Assembly (NCBI GenBank): GCA_021107755.1
Contig: JAIOSF010000026.1
Location: forward strand, 107,159-171,158
Origin: Arcobacteraceae bacterium
GTDB lineage: Bacteria > Campylobacterota > Campylobacteria > Campylobacterales > Arcobacteraceae
Direction of reading: 5' to 3'
Length of the DNA: 64,000 nt
This document shows, piece after piece, positions 18,093 through 26,494 of the stretch. The translations under genes were made by a program, and so were the position numbers. The notes under the pieces were generated by a model, which searched no databases, was not told the origin of the DNA, and saw only the letters and a list, made by a program, of their open reading frames with translations. Position 1 is the first letter of the stretch. Each line of letters begins with the position of its first letter.

Positions 18093-18689
18093 ATGTTCCT
18101 AAAAATAAAACAATATTTTAATCAAAAGAATTTAAAAGATAGTAATTATAATTATCTTTTTGAACCTTATGAGGGTGATGAATATGTATGTTTTGATTGT
18201 GAAACTACAGGTTTAAATCCTAAAACTGCTGAGATAATCTCAATAGGTGCAATAATTATAAAAGATAATAAGATAGTACACAGTAAAAAATTTGAACGCT
18301 TCGCAAAAACTACTAATCCACTTTGTAGTGAAAGTATAAAAATACACCATATTCGAGAGTGTGATATTCAAAATGCACTTGATATTGATGATGTAATAGA
18401 TGACTTTTTAGACTTTATAGGTAATCGTCCCCTTGTAGGATATTTTTTAGAATTTGATTGTGCAATGATAGATAAATATATTAAGCCAAAATTAGGAATT
18501 ACACTTCCAAATCCAAAAATTGAAGTCTCATCTTTATACTATGATATGATGATAAAAAAATATCCACAAGGAAATATTGATCTTCGATTTGATGTAATTA
18601 TGAATAAATTATCTCTTCCAAGGCTAGGAAAACATGATGCTATAAATGATGTAATTATGACCTCTATGATTTTTTTAAAATTAAAATAA
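18093..18689 (+). CDS. DEDDh 3'-5' exonuclease (DnaQ-like)
   Basis: 198 residues. The DEDDh motifs are present: FDCETTGLNP near residue 34 (Asp and Glu), GYFLEFDCAMID near 118 (Asp) and KHDAINDVIMT near 182 (His and Asp). Members resemble the epsilon subunit of DNA polymerase III. This copy is probably not the replicative proofreading subunit, because it is tied to the DUF294 gene (4-nt gap), a pair found in acetate-use clusters. Its substrate there is unknown; degradation of a nucleotide or short RNA signal is one possibility. Confidence 0.85.
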   Translation: MFLKIKQYFNQKNLKDSNYNYLFEPYEGDEYVCFDCETTGLNPKTAEIISIGAIIIKDNKIVHSKKFERFAKTTNPLCSESIKIHHIRECDIQNALDIDDVIDDFLDFIGNRPLVGYFLEFDCAMIDKYIKPKLGITLPNPKIEVSSLYYDMMIKKYPQGNIDLRFDVIMNKLSLPRLGKHDAINDVIMTSMIFLKLK

Positions 18690-18786
18690 ATTGACTGATA
18701 AGTGCAATTTAAGATTAGAAGGTTACATTTTTGTTACATTAGGTAACGAAATTTTTTTTTTCAACTCTATAATGGGTTATATTTTA

Positions 18787-18822
18787 AAATGCTATTAAAA
18801 TGCTATATAATAAATTTATAAT
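18787..18822 (+). promoter_or_regulatory. acs promoter with tandem AATGCTA operator
   Basis: AATGCTA occurs at 18788 and 18799, an 11-bp direct repeat aligned base for base with the motif before the actP unit except at five positions. The -10 box TATAAT at 18817-18822 lies 30 bp from the motif start, the same as at actP. Upstream, GTTACATT is also repeated with an 11-bp period (18722 and 18733), and a GTTACA lies before the actP motif too. Confidence 0.7.
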
Positions 18823-18852
18823 AAAATGATATAAAATTTAGGAGAAGTTGCA

Positions 18853-20814
18853 GTGGAAAATATTTTTAATCCAATTAAATCAAGGTTCAAAGAACCATTG
18901 ATAAAAAATATGTGTGAATATAATGAATTAATGGATAAGTTTAAGGGTGACTATGAGGGTACTTGGGCTTCATTCGCTGATGAGAAAATTGACTGGTTTA
19001 AAAAGTATGATACTATATTAGATGAGAGTAATGCCCCATTTTATAAATGGTTTACTGGTGGACAGATGAATGTTGCACACCAATGTGTAGATAGACATCT
19101 TGATACAAAGAAAAATAAAGCAGCTATTATATTTGAAGGTGATAATGGTGACCAACAAATATTAACTTATAGAGAGTTAGCTTATGAAGTAAATAAAACT
19201 GCAAATATGTTTAAAAACAAGTTTGATGTTAAAAAAGGTGATAGAGTTGTAGTATATATGCCTATGATTCCAGAAGCAGCTGTTGTTATGTTAGCTTGTG
19301 CAAAAATAGGTGCTATTCACTCTATTGTATTTGGTGGATTTTCTGCTGAAGCCTTAAGAGATAGAATTATAGATGCTGAAGCTAAACTAGTAGTTACAGC
19401 AGACGGTGCATTTAGAAAAGGAAAACCTTATATGTTAAAGCCAGTAGTTGATAAGGCTTTAGAAGAGGGTTGTGAGTGTGTTAGTAAAGTATGTATTGTT
19501 GAGAGAAATGGTGAAGATATAGAATGGGTTGCAGGGAGAGATTATTCTTACAACGAATTAGTTAAAACTGAATCTTCAGTATGTGCAGCTGAGCCTATGG
19601 ATAGTGAAGATCCGTTATTTTTACTTTATACATCTGGTTCAACAGGTAAACCAAAAGGGGTACAACACTCAAGTGCTGGGTATATTTTATGGGCTCAAAT
19701 GACTATGGAATGGGTATTTGATATACAAGACAATGATACTTATTGGTGTACAGCTGATATTGGTTGGATTACAGGGCATACATATATTGTGTATGGACCA
19801 CTTGCAGCAGGGGCTACTACAGTGATGTTTGAAGGTGTTCCTACTTTTCCAGATGCTGGAAGATGTTGGAGAATGGTTGAAGAGTATAAGATTAATCAAT
19901 TTTATACAGCACCAACAGCTATTAGACTTTTACATAAAACAGGTGCACATGAGCCAAGTAAATATGATTTAAGTAGTTTAAGAATTTTAGGAACAGTTGG
20001 TGAGCCTATTGATCCACCTGCATGGAAATGGTACTATGAAGAGGTTGGTGGATCTCAATGTTCAATTGTTGATACATATTGGCAAACAGAAACAGGTGGG
20101 CATATGATATCTCCACTTCCTGCTGCTACTCCTATTAAACCAGCTTGTGCTACTTTTCCATTACCAGGGATTATGGCAGAGATTATTGAAGAGGACGGAA
20201 CTCCTGTAGAGATTGGTGAAAAAGGTTTTATGTGTGTAACTAAACCTTGGCCATCAATGATAAGAACTATTTGGAATGATGGAGAGAGATTCAAAAAATC
20301 TTATTTTGGTGACTGTAAAAAAGATGGTCAGCCTGTTTACTTTACAGGTGACGGTGCTATGATGAGTGAAGATGGTTATATCACTATTACAGGTAGAACT
20401 GATGATGTTATCAATGTGTCAGGTCATAGAATGGGAACAGCTGAAGTTGAAGCAGCAGTTAAAAAGCATGACAATGTAGCATCAGTTGCAGTTGTAGGTA
20501 AACCACATGAGATAAAAGGTGAGGGTATTTTTGCTTATGTAGTATTAAAATCAGTTCCATCAAATCATAATGACCAAACAGCAGATGAGTTTGAGGTTAT
20601 GAAAGAGATAAATAACATTATCAAAACTGAGATTGGGGCTATTGCACTTTGTGACGATATTGCATTTGTTCCAGATCTTCCAAAAACAAGATCAGGTAAA
20701 ATCATGAGAAGAATCTTAAGAAGTATTGTAAAAGGTGAAGCAATCACTCAAGATACTTCAACACTAGAAGATCCTAGTATTGTTGGAAAGATTGAAGAGA
20801 TAGTAAATAGATAA
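18853..20814 (+). CDS. acs: Acetyl-CoA synthetase
   Basis: 653 residues, the length of AMP-forming acetate:CoA ligases. Adenylation motifs [14 protein letters not shown] (about 257-270), YWQTETGG and the C-terminal hinge [20 protein letters not shown] are all present. The lysine that is acetylated in bacterial Acs lies in TRSGKIMRR near the C-terminus. It converts acetate, ATP and CoA to acetyl-CoA in the cytosol. The start is GTG at 18853, 8 nt after AGGAG. With the ActP-type symporter it forms a high-affinity acetate scavenging pathway, probably co-regulated through the shared motif. Confidence 0.96.
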   Translation: MENIFNPIKSRFKEPLIKNMCEYNELMDKFKGDYEGTWASFADEKIDWFKKYDTILDESNAPFYKWFTGGQMNVAHQCVDRHLDTKKNKAAIIFEGDNGDQQILTYRELAYEVNKTANMFKNKFDVKKGDRVVVYMPMIPEAAVVMLACAKIGAIHSIVFGGFSAEALRDRIIDAEAKLVVTADGAFRKGKPYMLKPVVDKALEEGCECVSKVCIVERNGEDIEWVAGRDYSYNELVKTESSVCAAEPMDSEDPLFLLYTSGSTGKPKGVQHSSAGYILWAQMTMEWVFDIQDNDTYWCTADIGWITGHTYIVYGPLAAGATTVMFEGVPTFPDAGRCWRMVEEYKINQFYTAPTAIRLLHKTGAHEPSKYDLSSLRILGTVGEPIDPPAWKWYYEEVGGSQCSIVDTYWQTETGGHMISPLPAATPIKPACATFPLPGIMAEIIEEDGTPVEIGEKGFMCVTKPWPSMIRTIWNDGERFKKSYFGDCKKDGQPVYFTGDGAMMSEDGYITITGRTDDVINVSGHRMGTAEVEAAVKKHDNVASVAVVGKPHEIKGEGIFAYVVLKSVPSNHNDQTADEFEVMKEINNIIKTEIGAIALCDDIAFVPDLPKTRSGKIMRRILRSIVKGEAITQDTSTLEDPSIVGKIEEIVNR

Positions 20815-20840
20815 ATTATTACTTAATAGTTACAAATAAT

Positions 20841-20870
20841 AAAAAGGGGCTAGAAATAGTCCCTTTTTTT
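20841..20870 (+). terminator. Rho-independent terminator after acs
   Basis: AAAAAGGGGCTA and TAGTCCCTTTTT pair (one G-T) around a GAAA tetraloop and run into a T tract. Confidence 0.88.
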
Positions 20871-20912
20871 ATTTAATATGCTATATAATTAAATAGGAAA
20901 AAGGAGTTTATA

Positions 20913-21509
20913 ATGACGATTAAATATGCAGGTCCAAGACCAGAAATTTCACATCATGGAATACAATTTAAAGATGGTAAAGAGGACAAATATGTATATC
21001 TTATTATTGCTATACAGATATTAAAAGCTATAGATAAAGATTATGAAGAGAAAAAGTCTTATAGTTACGATACAAAAACAAAAAGATTTACAGATGCTGA
21101 GTTGTTAGATATTATGAATACATATGAACCAAATCTTAAAGAGACAGTTATGCAAGAAGAGATTAGATATGAAGAACATTTACAAGAAGAGATAGCTCAT
21201 GTAAAACAAAGAAAAGACTTAAAAGAGATTGAGAGAGATACTTGGATAGAAAATTTAAATATAATGCAGCAATATAGAATACAAAGAGCCGTTAATAAAA
21301 TCTATTATATACACTGTGTTGCTGATATTGCAAAAGTTATAAAAAGAGAAAAAATAAAAGAGATAGACACCCCTTTTTATGAAAAGTATTGGCATGTGTT
21401 ACAAACTATTCAAGGTACTTTAAGTGAGGGTAGAGACTCTGTAGGGAGCGATTTAAAAGTTGAAAATACTTCTGAGGGTATGATAGCTAAAATGTTTGTT
21501 AATTATTGA
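20913..21509 (+). CDS. Hypothetical protein, function unknown
   Basis: 198 residues, soluble, with no signal peptide. The N-terminus (KYAGPRPEISHHGIQFKDGKEDKYVYLI) reads like a small conserved domain; the middle (about 80-125) is charged and helical, probably coiled coil. It has its own ribosome site (AAAAAGGAG) and follows the acs terminator. The family looks Campylobacterota-specific and I cannot name a function. Its end overlaps by 11 nt the end of the convergent zinc-ribbon gene. Confidence 0.75.
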   Translation: MTIKYAGPRPEISHHGIQFKDGKEDKYVYLIIAIQILKAIDKDYEEKKSYSYDTKTKRFTDAELLDIMNTYEPNLKETVMQEEIRYEEHLQEEIAHVKQRKDLKEIERDTWIENLNIMQQYRIQRAVNKIYYIHCVADIAKVIKREKIKEIDTPFYEKYWHVLQTIQGTLSEGRDSVGSDLKVENTSEGMIAKMFVNY

Positions 21510-21684
21510 TAAAGTAACTAACTATACTCATAACTACAATGATTATAAAAATAGTTTTGAGTATCTCTGGTACTTTAACTGTAGGGTTGAGTATTCCACA
21601 GTAAGGACATCTTCTAGTTTTTAATTCCACTTCACTTTTACAGTTTCTGCAAGGATCAAGAGTTTTCTTAGGTTCTTTATCCAT
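21499..21684 (-). CDS. Zinc-ribbon protein with C-terminal membrane anchor
   Basis: 61 residues. Cys pairs CRNC (12-15) and CPYC (26-29) form a four-Cys zinc ribbon, followed by one membrane helix (about 41-58). It starts with a 1-nt overlap at the ftsY stop, so it is co-expressed with ftsY and tlpA. Tail-anchored zinc ribbons of this size are often linked to membrane protein handling, which would suit the ftsY neighbour, but that is inference. Confidence 0.75.
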   Translation of the reverse strand: MDKEPKKTLDPCRNCKSEVELKTRRCPYCGILNPTVKVPEILKTIFIIIVVMSIVSYFINN

Positions 21685-22649
21685 TAGGTATAAATCTCAT
21701 CTAATAAACTATCAACAAAATTATCAGGACTAAACTCCATTAAATCATCTGCTTTTTCACCAATACCTATATAAAATATTGGAAGCTCTAATTGATTTGA
21801 GATTGAAAATAAAGCTCCACCTTTAGCAGTTCCATCAAGTTTTGTTACAATGATCCCATCAATACCAACCATATCGTGGAAAGCTTTTGCTTGAGCAATA
21901 GCTGTATTTCCCTGTGTACCATCGAGTATCATTAACTTTTGGTGTGGTGCACCTTCATAGGCTTTATTACAAGTTTTTACAATTTTTTTAAGCTCATTTG
22001 CAAGGTTTGTTTGTGTTTGCAATCTTCCTGCAGTGTCTATAATAGCATGATCTATTTTTTTTGAAATAGCAGATTGGATAGTATCATAAGCAACTGCACT
22101 TGGATCATGTCCGTGTTTTGTTTTAATAATTGGAACATCTAATTTATCTGCCCAAGTGGAGAGTTGCTCAATAGCTGCAGCTCTAAAAGTGTCTCCAGCT
22201 CCTAAAATTACAGTTTCACCTGCTTTCTTGTACATGTTTGCAAGTTTTGCTATGGTTGTTGTTTTCCCTGCACCATTAACACCTATTATTAGTTCAACAA
22301 AAGGTTGTGGCATGTTTGCATTATCTATAACAGGAGCATGTTCAAAAAGCATCACAAGTCTATGTCTTAATTGCGCTTTTGTTATAAGTTCTGGAAGTCC
22401 ATCCATCGCTTTTTCGATAATTTCATATTCCATATCTGATTCAATTAAAATCTCTTCAATAGTATCAAAAGCAATTTTTTCTTGTCTTTGAGGAACAATT
22501 GATTTTATATTTGATACTGTTTTGTTTAATGCTCGGGAGAGAAAACTGTTTCTTTCTGTTTCCTCTGGCTCTTTTTGAGTTACTATCTCATCTTGTTGTA
22601 ATTCTTCTTTGTGTTCTATTTTTTCTTTTTTTCGAAAAATACCAAACAT
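21684..22649 (-). CDS. ftsY: Signal recognition particle receptor FtsY
   Basis: 321 residues. A short acidic A domain (about 1-40) precedes the NG GTPase domain. G1 is GVNGAGKTT (about 123-131), followed by DTFRAAAIEQL, DTAGR and the specificity motif TKLDGTAKGG near the C-terminus. It docks SRP-ribosome complexes at the membrane for co-translational insertion. The acidic domain is much shorter than in E. coli, as is usual in this phylum. It directly abuts tlpA and overlaps the zinc-ribbon gene by 1 nt. Confidence 0.95.
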   Translation of the reverse strand: MFGIFRKKEKIEHKEELQQDEIVTQKEPEETERNSFLSRALNKTVSNIKSIVPQRQEKIAFDTIEEILIESDMEYEIIEKAMDGLPELITKAQLRHRLVMLFEHAPVIDNANMPQPFVELIIGVNGAGKTTTIAKLANMYKKAGETVILGAGDTFRAAAIEQLSTWADKLDVPIIKTKHGHDPSAVAYDTIQSAISKKIDHAIIDTAGRLQTQTNLANELKKIVKTCNKAYEGAPHQKLMILDGTQGNTAIAQAKAFHDMVGIDGIIVTKLDGTAKGGALFSISNQLELPIFYIGIGEKADDLMEFSPDNFVDSLLDEIYT

Positions 22650-23231
22650 CTATTTCATCTCTATAGTTTGACTTATATCGCTATATAGCATCTCTTCAGG
22701 TTTCATACCAATATATGGTTTCATAAATTGCCCTTTTTTGTTAAAAAGTATCATAAAAGGGATTGAACCACTTGGATTAAGATCACTCACTGCACCAAAT
22801 AGTTTTTGATTATCAGCACCTGTAACGATTGGATAAGTTACTCCAAACTCTTTTATAAAAGCATCAAGTTCCTCTTGAGTATTTAAAGCACCACCTCTTT
22901 TTCCAACATCAATAGCTATAATTTCAAAATTTTCTTTAAGTTTTTTTCTAATATTTAAAAGATGTGGTATTTCAGCTTTACAAGGGGGACACCATGTTCC
23001 AAAAAAGTTTAAAAGTACAACTTTATTTTCATATCCAGTAAATATCCACCCCTCTTTTTTTGCTATAACTTTTAAATCTTTCCCATCAGTTGTTTTTAAA
23101 TCAAATGTTACTGATTGTTCTTGTGCAGTTCCATTGGCAACTACACTATCATCAATTTTTTCTTTATCTCCACACCCAGTAATTAGTGCTAATGTTAAAA
23201 TAGTTAATATTGTAATTTTTTTAATCTTCAT
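22650..23231 (-). CDS. TlpA-type thioredoxin-fold lipoprotein
   Basis: 193 residues from the ATG at 23231, which I prefer to the ATG at 23243 because GGAGAC then sits 6 nt upstream as a ribosome site. A signal peptide ends in the lipobox LITGC, so it is membrane-anchored in the periplasm. The thioredoxin domain carries the redox pair in GTWCPPCKAE and a cis-Pro region (SGSIPFMILF). It is a thiol:disulfide reductase, of the kind used in cytochrome c maturation or periplasmic disulfide repair. It precedes ftsY with no gap. Its exact partner cannot be read from the sequence. Confidence 0.87.
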   Translation of the reverse strand: MKIKKITILTILTLALITGCGDKEKIDDSVVANGTAQEQSVTFDLKTTDGKDLKVIAKKEGWIFTGYENKVVLLNFFGTWCPPCKAEIPHLLNIRKKLKENFEIIAIDVGKRGGALNTQEELDAFIKEFGVTYPIVTGADNQKLFGAVSDLNPSGSIPFMILFNKKGQFMKPYIGMKPEEMLYSDISQTIEMK

Positions 23232-23286
23232 TTTTGTCTCCATTGGTTAAAATATAAATTGGATTTTATCCTAAAAAGGCTTAGAA

Positions 23287-23829
23287 ATGTCAAAAAGTAC
23301 TAAAGAGGACTTTAGGAAGTACTGTTTAAAGAGATTACAATTTTTTAGTAAAAAAGCAAGAATAAAAAAAGATAAAAATATTTGTTCTAGTATTTTAAAT
23401 ATAATTAGTTTTTATAATCCTAGAACTATATTATTGTATATACCATTATCGATGGAAGTAGATGTACAACCATTGATAAATATTTTAAGAAAAAGAAGAG
23501 ATATAGAAGTTTATGTTCCATATATGCAAGGAAATACATTTGTTCCAGTAAAGTATAGACTCCCTTTAAAAAAGGGAAGATTTGGTATAAAAGAGCCAAA
23601 TTATTCTAACTTTAAAGGTAAAATCAATCTAGATATGGTGATTGTACCTATTGTAGGGATTGATGAAACATATAGAAGAATTGGTTTTGGGGCAGGGATG
23701 TATGATAGATTTTATGAAAAATTACAAATAAAACCTATAACTATATTTACGCAACTTAAACTTTGTAAATCTAAAAAAATTGTAACTTCTACACATGATA
23801 TACAGCCAAATTTTATAATTACAACATAA
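23287..23829 (+). CDS. 5-formyltetrahydrofolate cyclo-ligase
   Basis: 180 residues, the usual size for this folate enzyme (YgfA/MTHFS family), which converts 5-formyl-THF to 5,10-methenyl-THF using ATP. The C-terminal signature appears as GFGAGMYDRFY, against GGGxYDR in most members, and VIVPIVGID precedes it. It is divergent from tlpA and is followed 10 nt later by rny. The 5-FCL and rny genes are neighbours in other bacteria too. Confidence 0.88.
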   Translation: MSKSTKEDFRKYCLKRLQFFSKKARIKKDKNICSSILNIISFYNPRTILLYIPLSMEVDVQPLINILRKRRDIEVYVPYMQGNTFVPVKYRLPLKKGRFGIKEPNYSNFKGKINLDMVIVPIVGIDETYRRIGFGAGMYDRFYEKLQIKPITIFTQLKLCKSKKIVTSTHDIQPNFIITT

Positions 23830-23839
23830 AGGTTTTAAA

Positions 23840-25363
23840 ATGGAAATTATTATTATAGTTTCTGTTGTAGCAATATTTGCATCAATTATCAGTTTTTTTA
23901 TAGCAAATAAATTACATAATGCAAAATTTGAAATATATACAGAAAAAGCGAAAGCAAAAGCAAAAGTTATTGAACATGAGGCACAATCCCTTTTAAAAGA
24001 GGCAAAACATAGAGCAAAACAAGATTTTGATAGAGAGTTTAGTAAAAAGAAAAGAGAGTTAGATAATAAAGAGGTAGAGTTAGAAAGCTTAGTAGAGAAT
24101 GAACTTTTAAAGATTAAAAAAGATAGAGATACAGCACATAACAAAAAATCTGAAGTACAAGCTTTACAAACTGGTTTAGAAAATCTTAAAAAAGTTTATG
24201 AAGAGAAAGTAAAAAAAGTAACTAAAATACTTGAAAATGCGAGTGGTTTAACACAAAAAGAGGCGACTACTCTTATGATAGAGCAAGTACAAGAGGAAAA
24301 TAGAGCAACAATTGCCTCAATGTTTCGAAAAGAGTATAAGCTAGCAAAAGATGAATCTGTAAAAGAGATAAATAATATGCTTTCCCATGCTGTTACAAGA
24401 TATGCAGGTGAATTTGCTGCTGAGAGACTTATAAATCATATACCACTTCCAGATGAAGAGGCAAAGGGTAAGATTATAGGAAAAGAGGGTAGAAATATCA
24501 AAGCACTGGAATTTTGTTTAGGTGTTGATATTATTATAGGTGATATTCCAAATACTATCACTGTAAGTAGTTTTAATCTTTACAGACGGGCAATATCAAC
24601 TCGAACTATTGAAGAGCTTTTACGAGATGGGAGAATACATCCAGCAAAAATAGAAGAGGTGTACAACAGTGTTAAAAATGAGTTTGACAGTAATATTACT
24701 AAAGAGGGTGAAGATACTATTTTAGCTTTAGGTATAACAAATATGCATAAAGATTTAGTACACCTTGTTGGAAGATTGAGATATAGAGCGAGTTATGGAC
24801 AAAATGCTTTAGCACATACTTTAGAAGTTGCAAACTTAGCAGGTCTTATTGCTTCTCAATTAGGTGGAGATACTATCTTAGCAAGAAGAGCTGGACTTAT
24901 GCATGATATTGGGAAAGCATTAACCCATGATATGCCAGGGAGCCATGTGGATATTGGTGCTGATTTATGTAAAAAGTTAGGGGAACCAGAAGAGGTTATC
25001 AACGCTATTTATGCACATCATGGACATGAAGAAGCTAATAGTATAGAATCAGCTGCTGTATGTGCTGCAGATGCTTTAAGTGCTGCAAGACCAGGGGCAA
25101 GACGAGAGGTATTAGAGAGCTTCTTAAAAAGAGTTGAGGAGATAGAAGCTATTGCAAATAGCAAAGAGGGTGTGATTAAAACTTATGCTATTAATGCAGG
25201 TAGAGAGTTACGAGTTATTGTAAATGCTACTTTAGTAAATGATGATGAATCAGTTTTACTAGCAACTGAAATTGCAACTGAGATAGAGGAAAAAGTACAA
25301 TATCCAGGTGAGATAAAAGTAAATGTAATACGGGAACTTCGTTCTGTTGGATATGCTAGATAA
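23840..25363 (+). CDS. rny: Ribonuclease Y
   Basis: 507 residues. One N-terminal membrane helix (about 2-22) is followed by a long Lys/Glu-rich coiled coil (about 30-150), a KH domain (GKIIGKEGRNIKALE, about 209-223) and an HD domain with the metal-binding MHDIGK near residue 353. It is a membrane-anchored endoribonuclease that starts mRNA decay, the counterpart of RNase E in this phylum. It ends at a strong two-way terminator. Confidence 0.95.
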   Translation: MEIIIIVSVVAIFASIISFFIANKLHNAKFEIYTEKAKAKAKVIEHEAQSLLKEAKHRAKQDFDREFSKKKRELDNKEVELESLVENELLKIKKDRDTAHNKKSEVQALQTGLENLKKVYEEKVKKVTKILENASGLTQKEATTLMIEQVQEENRATIASMFRKEYKLAKDESVKEINNMLSHAVTRYAGEFAAERLINHIPLPDEEAKGKIIGKEGRNIKALEFCLGVDIIIGDIPNTITVSSFNLYRRAISTRTIEELLRDGRIHPAKIEEVYNSVKNEFDSNITKEGEDTILALGITNMHKDLVHLVGRLRYRASYGQNALAHTLEVANLAGLIASQLGGDTILARRAGLMHDIGKALTHDMPGSHVDIGADLCKKLGEPEEVINAIYAHHGHEEANSIESAAVCAADALSAARPGARREVLESFLKRVEEIEAIANSKEGVIKTYAINAGRELRVIVNATLVNDDESVLLATEIATEIEEKVQYPGEIKVNVIRELRSVGYAR

Positions 25364-25380
25364 GTTTATAAAAAAGTTGA

Positions 25381-25417
25381 AAAAAAAGGGGAAGTTTTGA
25401 AACTTCCCCTTTTTTTA
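25381..25417. terminator. Bidirectional terminator between rny and the LysR gene
   Basis: A long stem (AAAAAAAGGGGAAGTTT with its complement) closes on a TG loop and has A and T runs on both sides, serving the two convergent genes. Confidence 0.93.
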
Positions 25418-25430
25418 TGAGTGTTATTTA

Positions 25431-26330
25431 TTACTTTTTGATAGTCATAAGATAGTTAATAACTGTATCAACAAAAGCATCATGCTTTCTCTCTTTAAGA
25501 TAAGCAATATAAAGTTTTCTTTTCATTTTAATATCAGGAAGTCTAGCCTCAAATAAGATCTCATTTTTTACAAAATCAGAGATTGCATGAGTTGACACAA
25601 TTGATGTTGTTGGTGTATCATCTTTTGCACTATGAAGTACAGTTTGTACAATAGCTGTAGGAGATGAAGCTTCACTTACAATTTGAAAAGTATCACAATC
25701 CATAAAACCAGCTTGCTCTAATGCCTCTTTAAATACACCTCTTGTATGAGAGTTTGGATCTCTACAAACCCATTTGTATGACTGTAAATCATCATTTTTT
25801 AATCGTCTTGGAAGCTTTTGGTTTGAGAATACTACAATCTCATCCTCTAGCCACTCTCTATAGATAATGCCATCTTCAAAAATAGGTGATTCTATAAGTG
25901 CCATATCAATTTTTTTGTCTTTTAGTTTTTCTATAGCTTCAGCACTATTTGAAACAGTTACACTTACATCATTATCAATTTTTTGTTTAATATCATTTAG
26001 AAATGTTGGTAAGATATAGTTTCCAATTGCATTAGATGCACCAAAAACAAATGTGATATCTTTGTTTATTATTTTAAGAAGTTCTTTTTCACTATTAGAA
26101 ATAACTTTTTCAATTTTTTGGGCTATATGATAAAGCTTTTCACCCTCTTTAGTAAGTCTAATTCCATTTTTCTTTCTATCAACAATAGGTGCGTCCAGAT
26201 AGTTTTCTAAAAATCGCATTTGTTGAGTAACCGCTGGTTGTGAAATACCAAGTTTTGCTGAAGCTTTTGAGAATGACTTCTCTTTTACCACAGTTAAAAA
26301 TGTATTTAATTTTGTAAAGTCAGATAACAT
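25431..26330 (-). CDS. LysR-family transcriptional regulator
   Basis: 299 residues, typical LysR size. The winged helix-turn-helix fills residues 5-65 (SFSKASAKLGISQPAVTQQMRFLE), then a linker helix and an effector-binding domain of two lobes. It is divergent from the helicase gene, with 164 nt between the two start codons. I recall a similar lone LysR (Cj1000) in C. jejuni, but the target genes and ligand cannot be stated. Confidence 0.9.
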   Translation of the reverse strand: MLSDFTKLNTFLTVVKEKSFSKASAKLGISQPAVTQQMRFLENYLDAPIVDRKKNGIRLTKEGEKLYHIAQKIEKVISNSEKELLKIINKDITFVFGASNAIGNYILPTFLNDIKQKIDNDVSVTVSNSAEAIEKLKDKKIDMALIESPIFEDGIIYREWLEDEIVVFSNQKLPRRLKNDDLQSYKWVCRDPNSHTRGVFKEALEQAGFMDCDTFQIVSEASSPTAIVQTVLHSAKDDTPTTSIVSTHAISDFVKNEILFEARLPDIKMKRKLYIAYLKERKHDAFVDTVINYLMTIKK

Positions 26331-26461
26331 ACAATATACCTTTTAAGTTTTAATAATAACAATGATAACATAAATTAATATAAATAAAAATTAATTATTA
26401 CTAAAACTAATATAAAATATACAATATAGTTTATTAAGAGGTGCTTTTTATTTTTTTATGC

Positions 26462-26467
26462 TATAAT
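26462..26467 (+). promoter_or_regulatory. -10 box of the helicase gene
   Basis: TATAAT lies 33 nt before the ATG at 26495. Transcription would begin near 26475, which rules out the in-frame GTG at 26441 and supports the ATG as the start. Confidence 0.6.
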
Positions 26468-26494
26468 TATAGTATATTAGATGAAAGAAGTATT

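Noticed and set aside
18747..18762. T-tract before acs as a phase-variation tract
   Set aside because: It lies upstream of the promoter motif in AT-rich DNA, and A/T runs of this length are common here; no G/C tract suited to phase variation was seen in the window.
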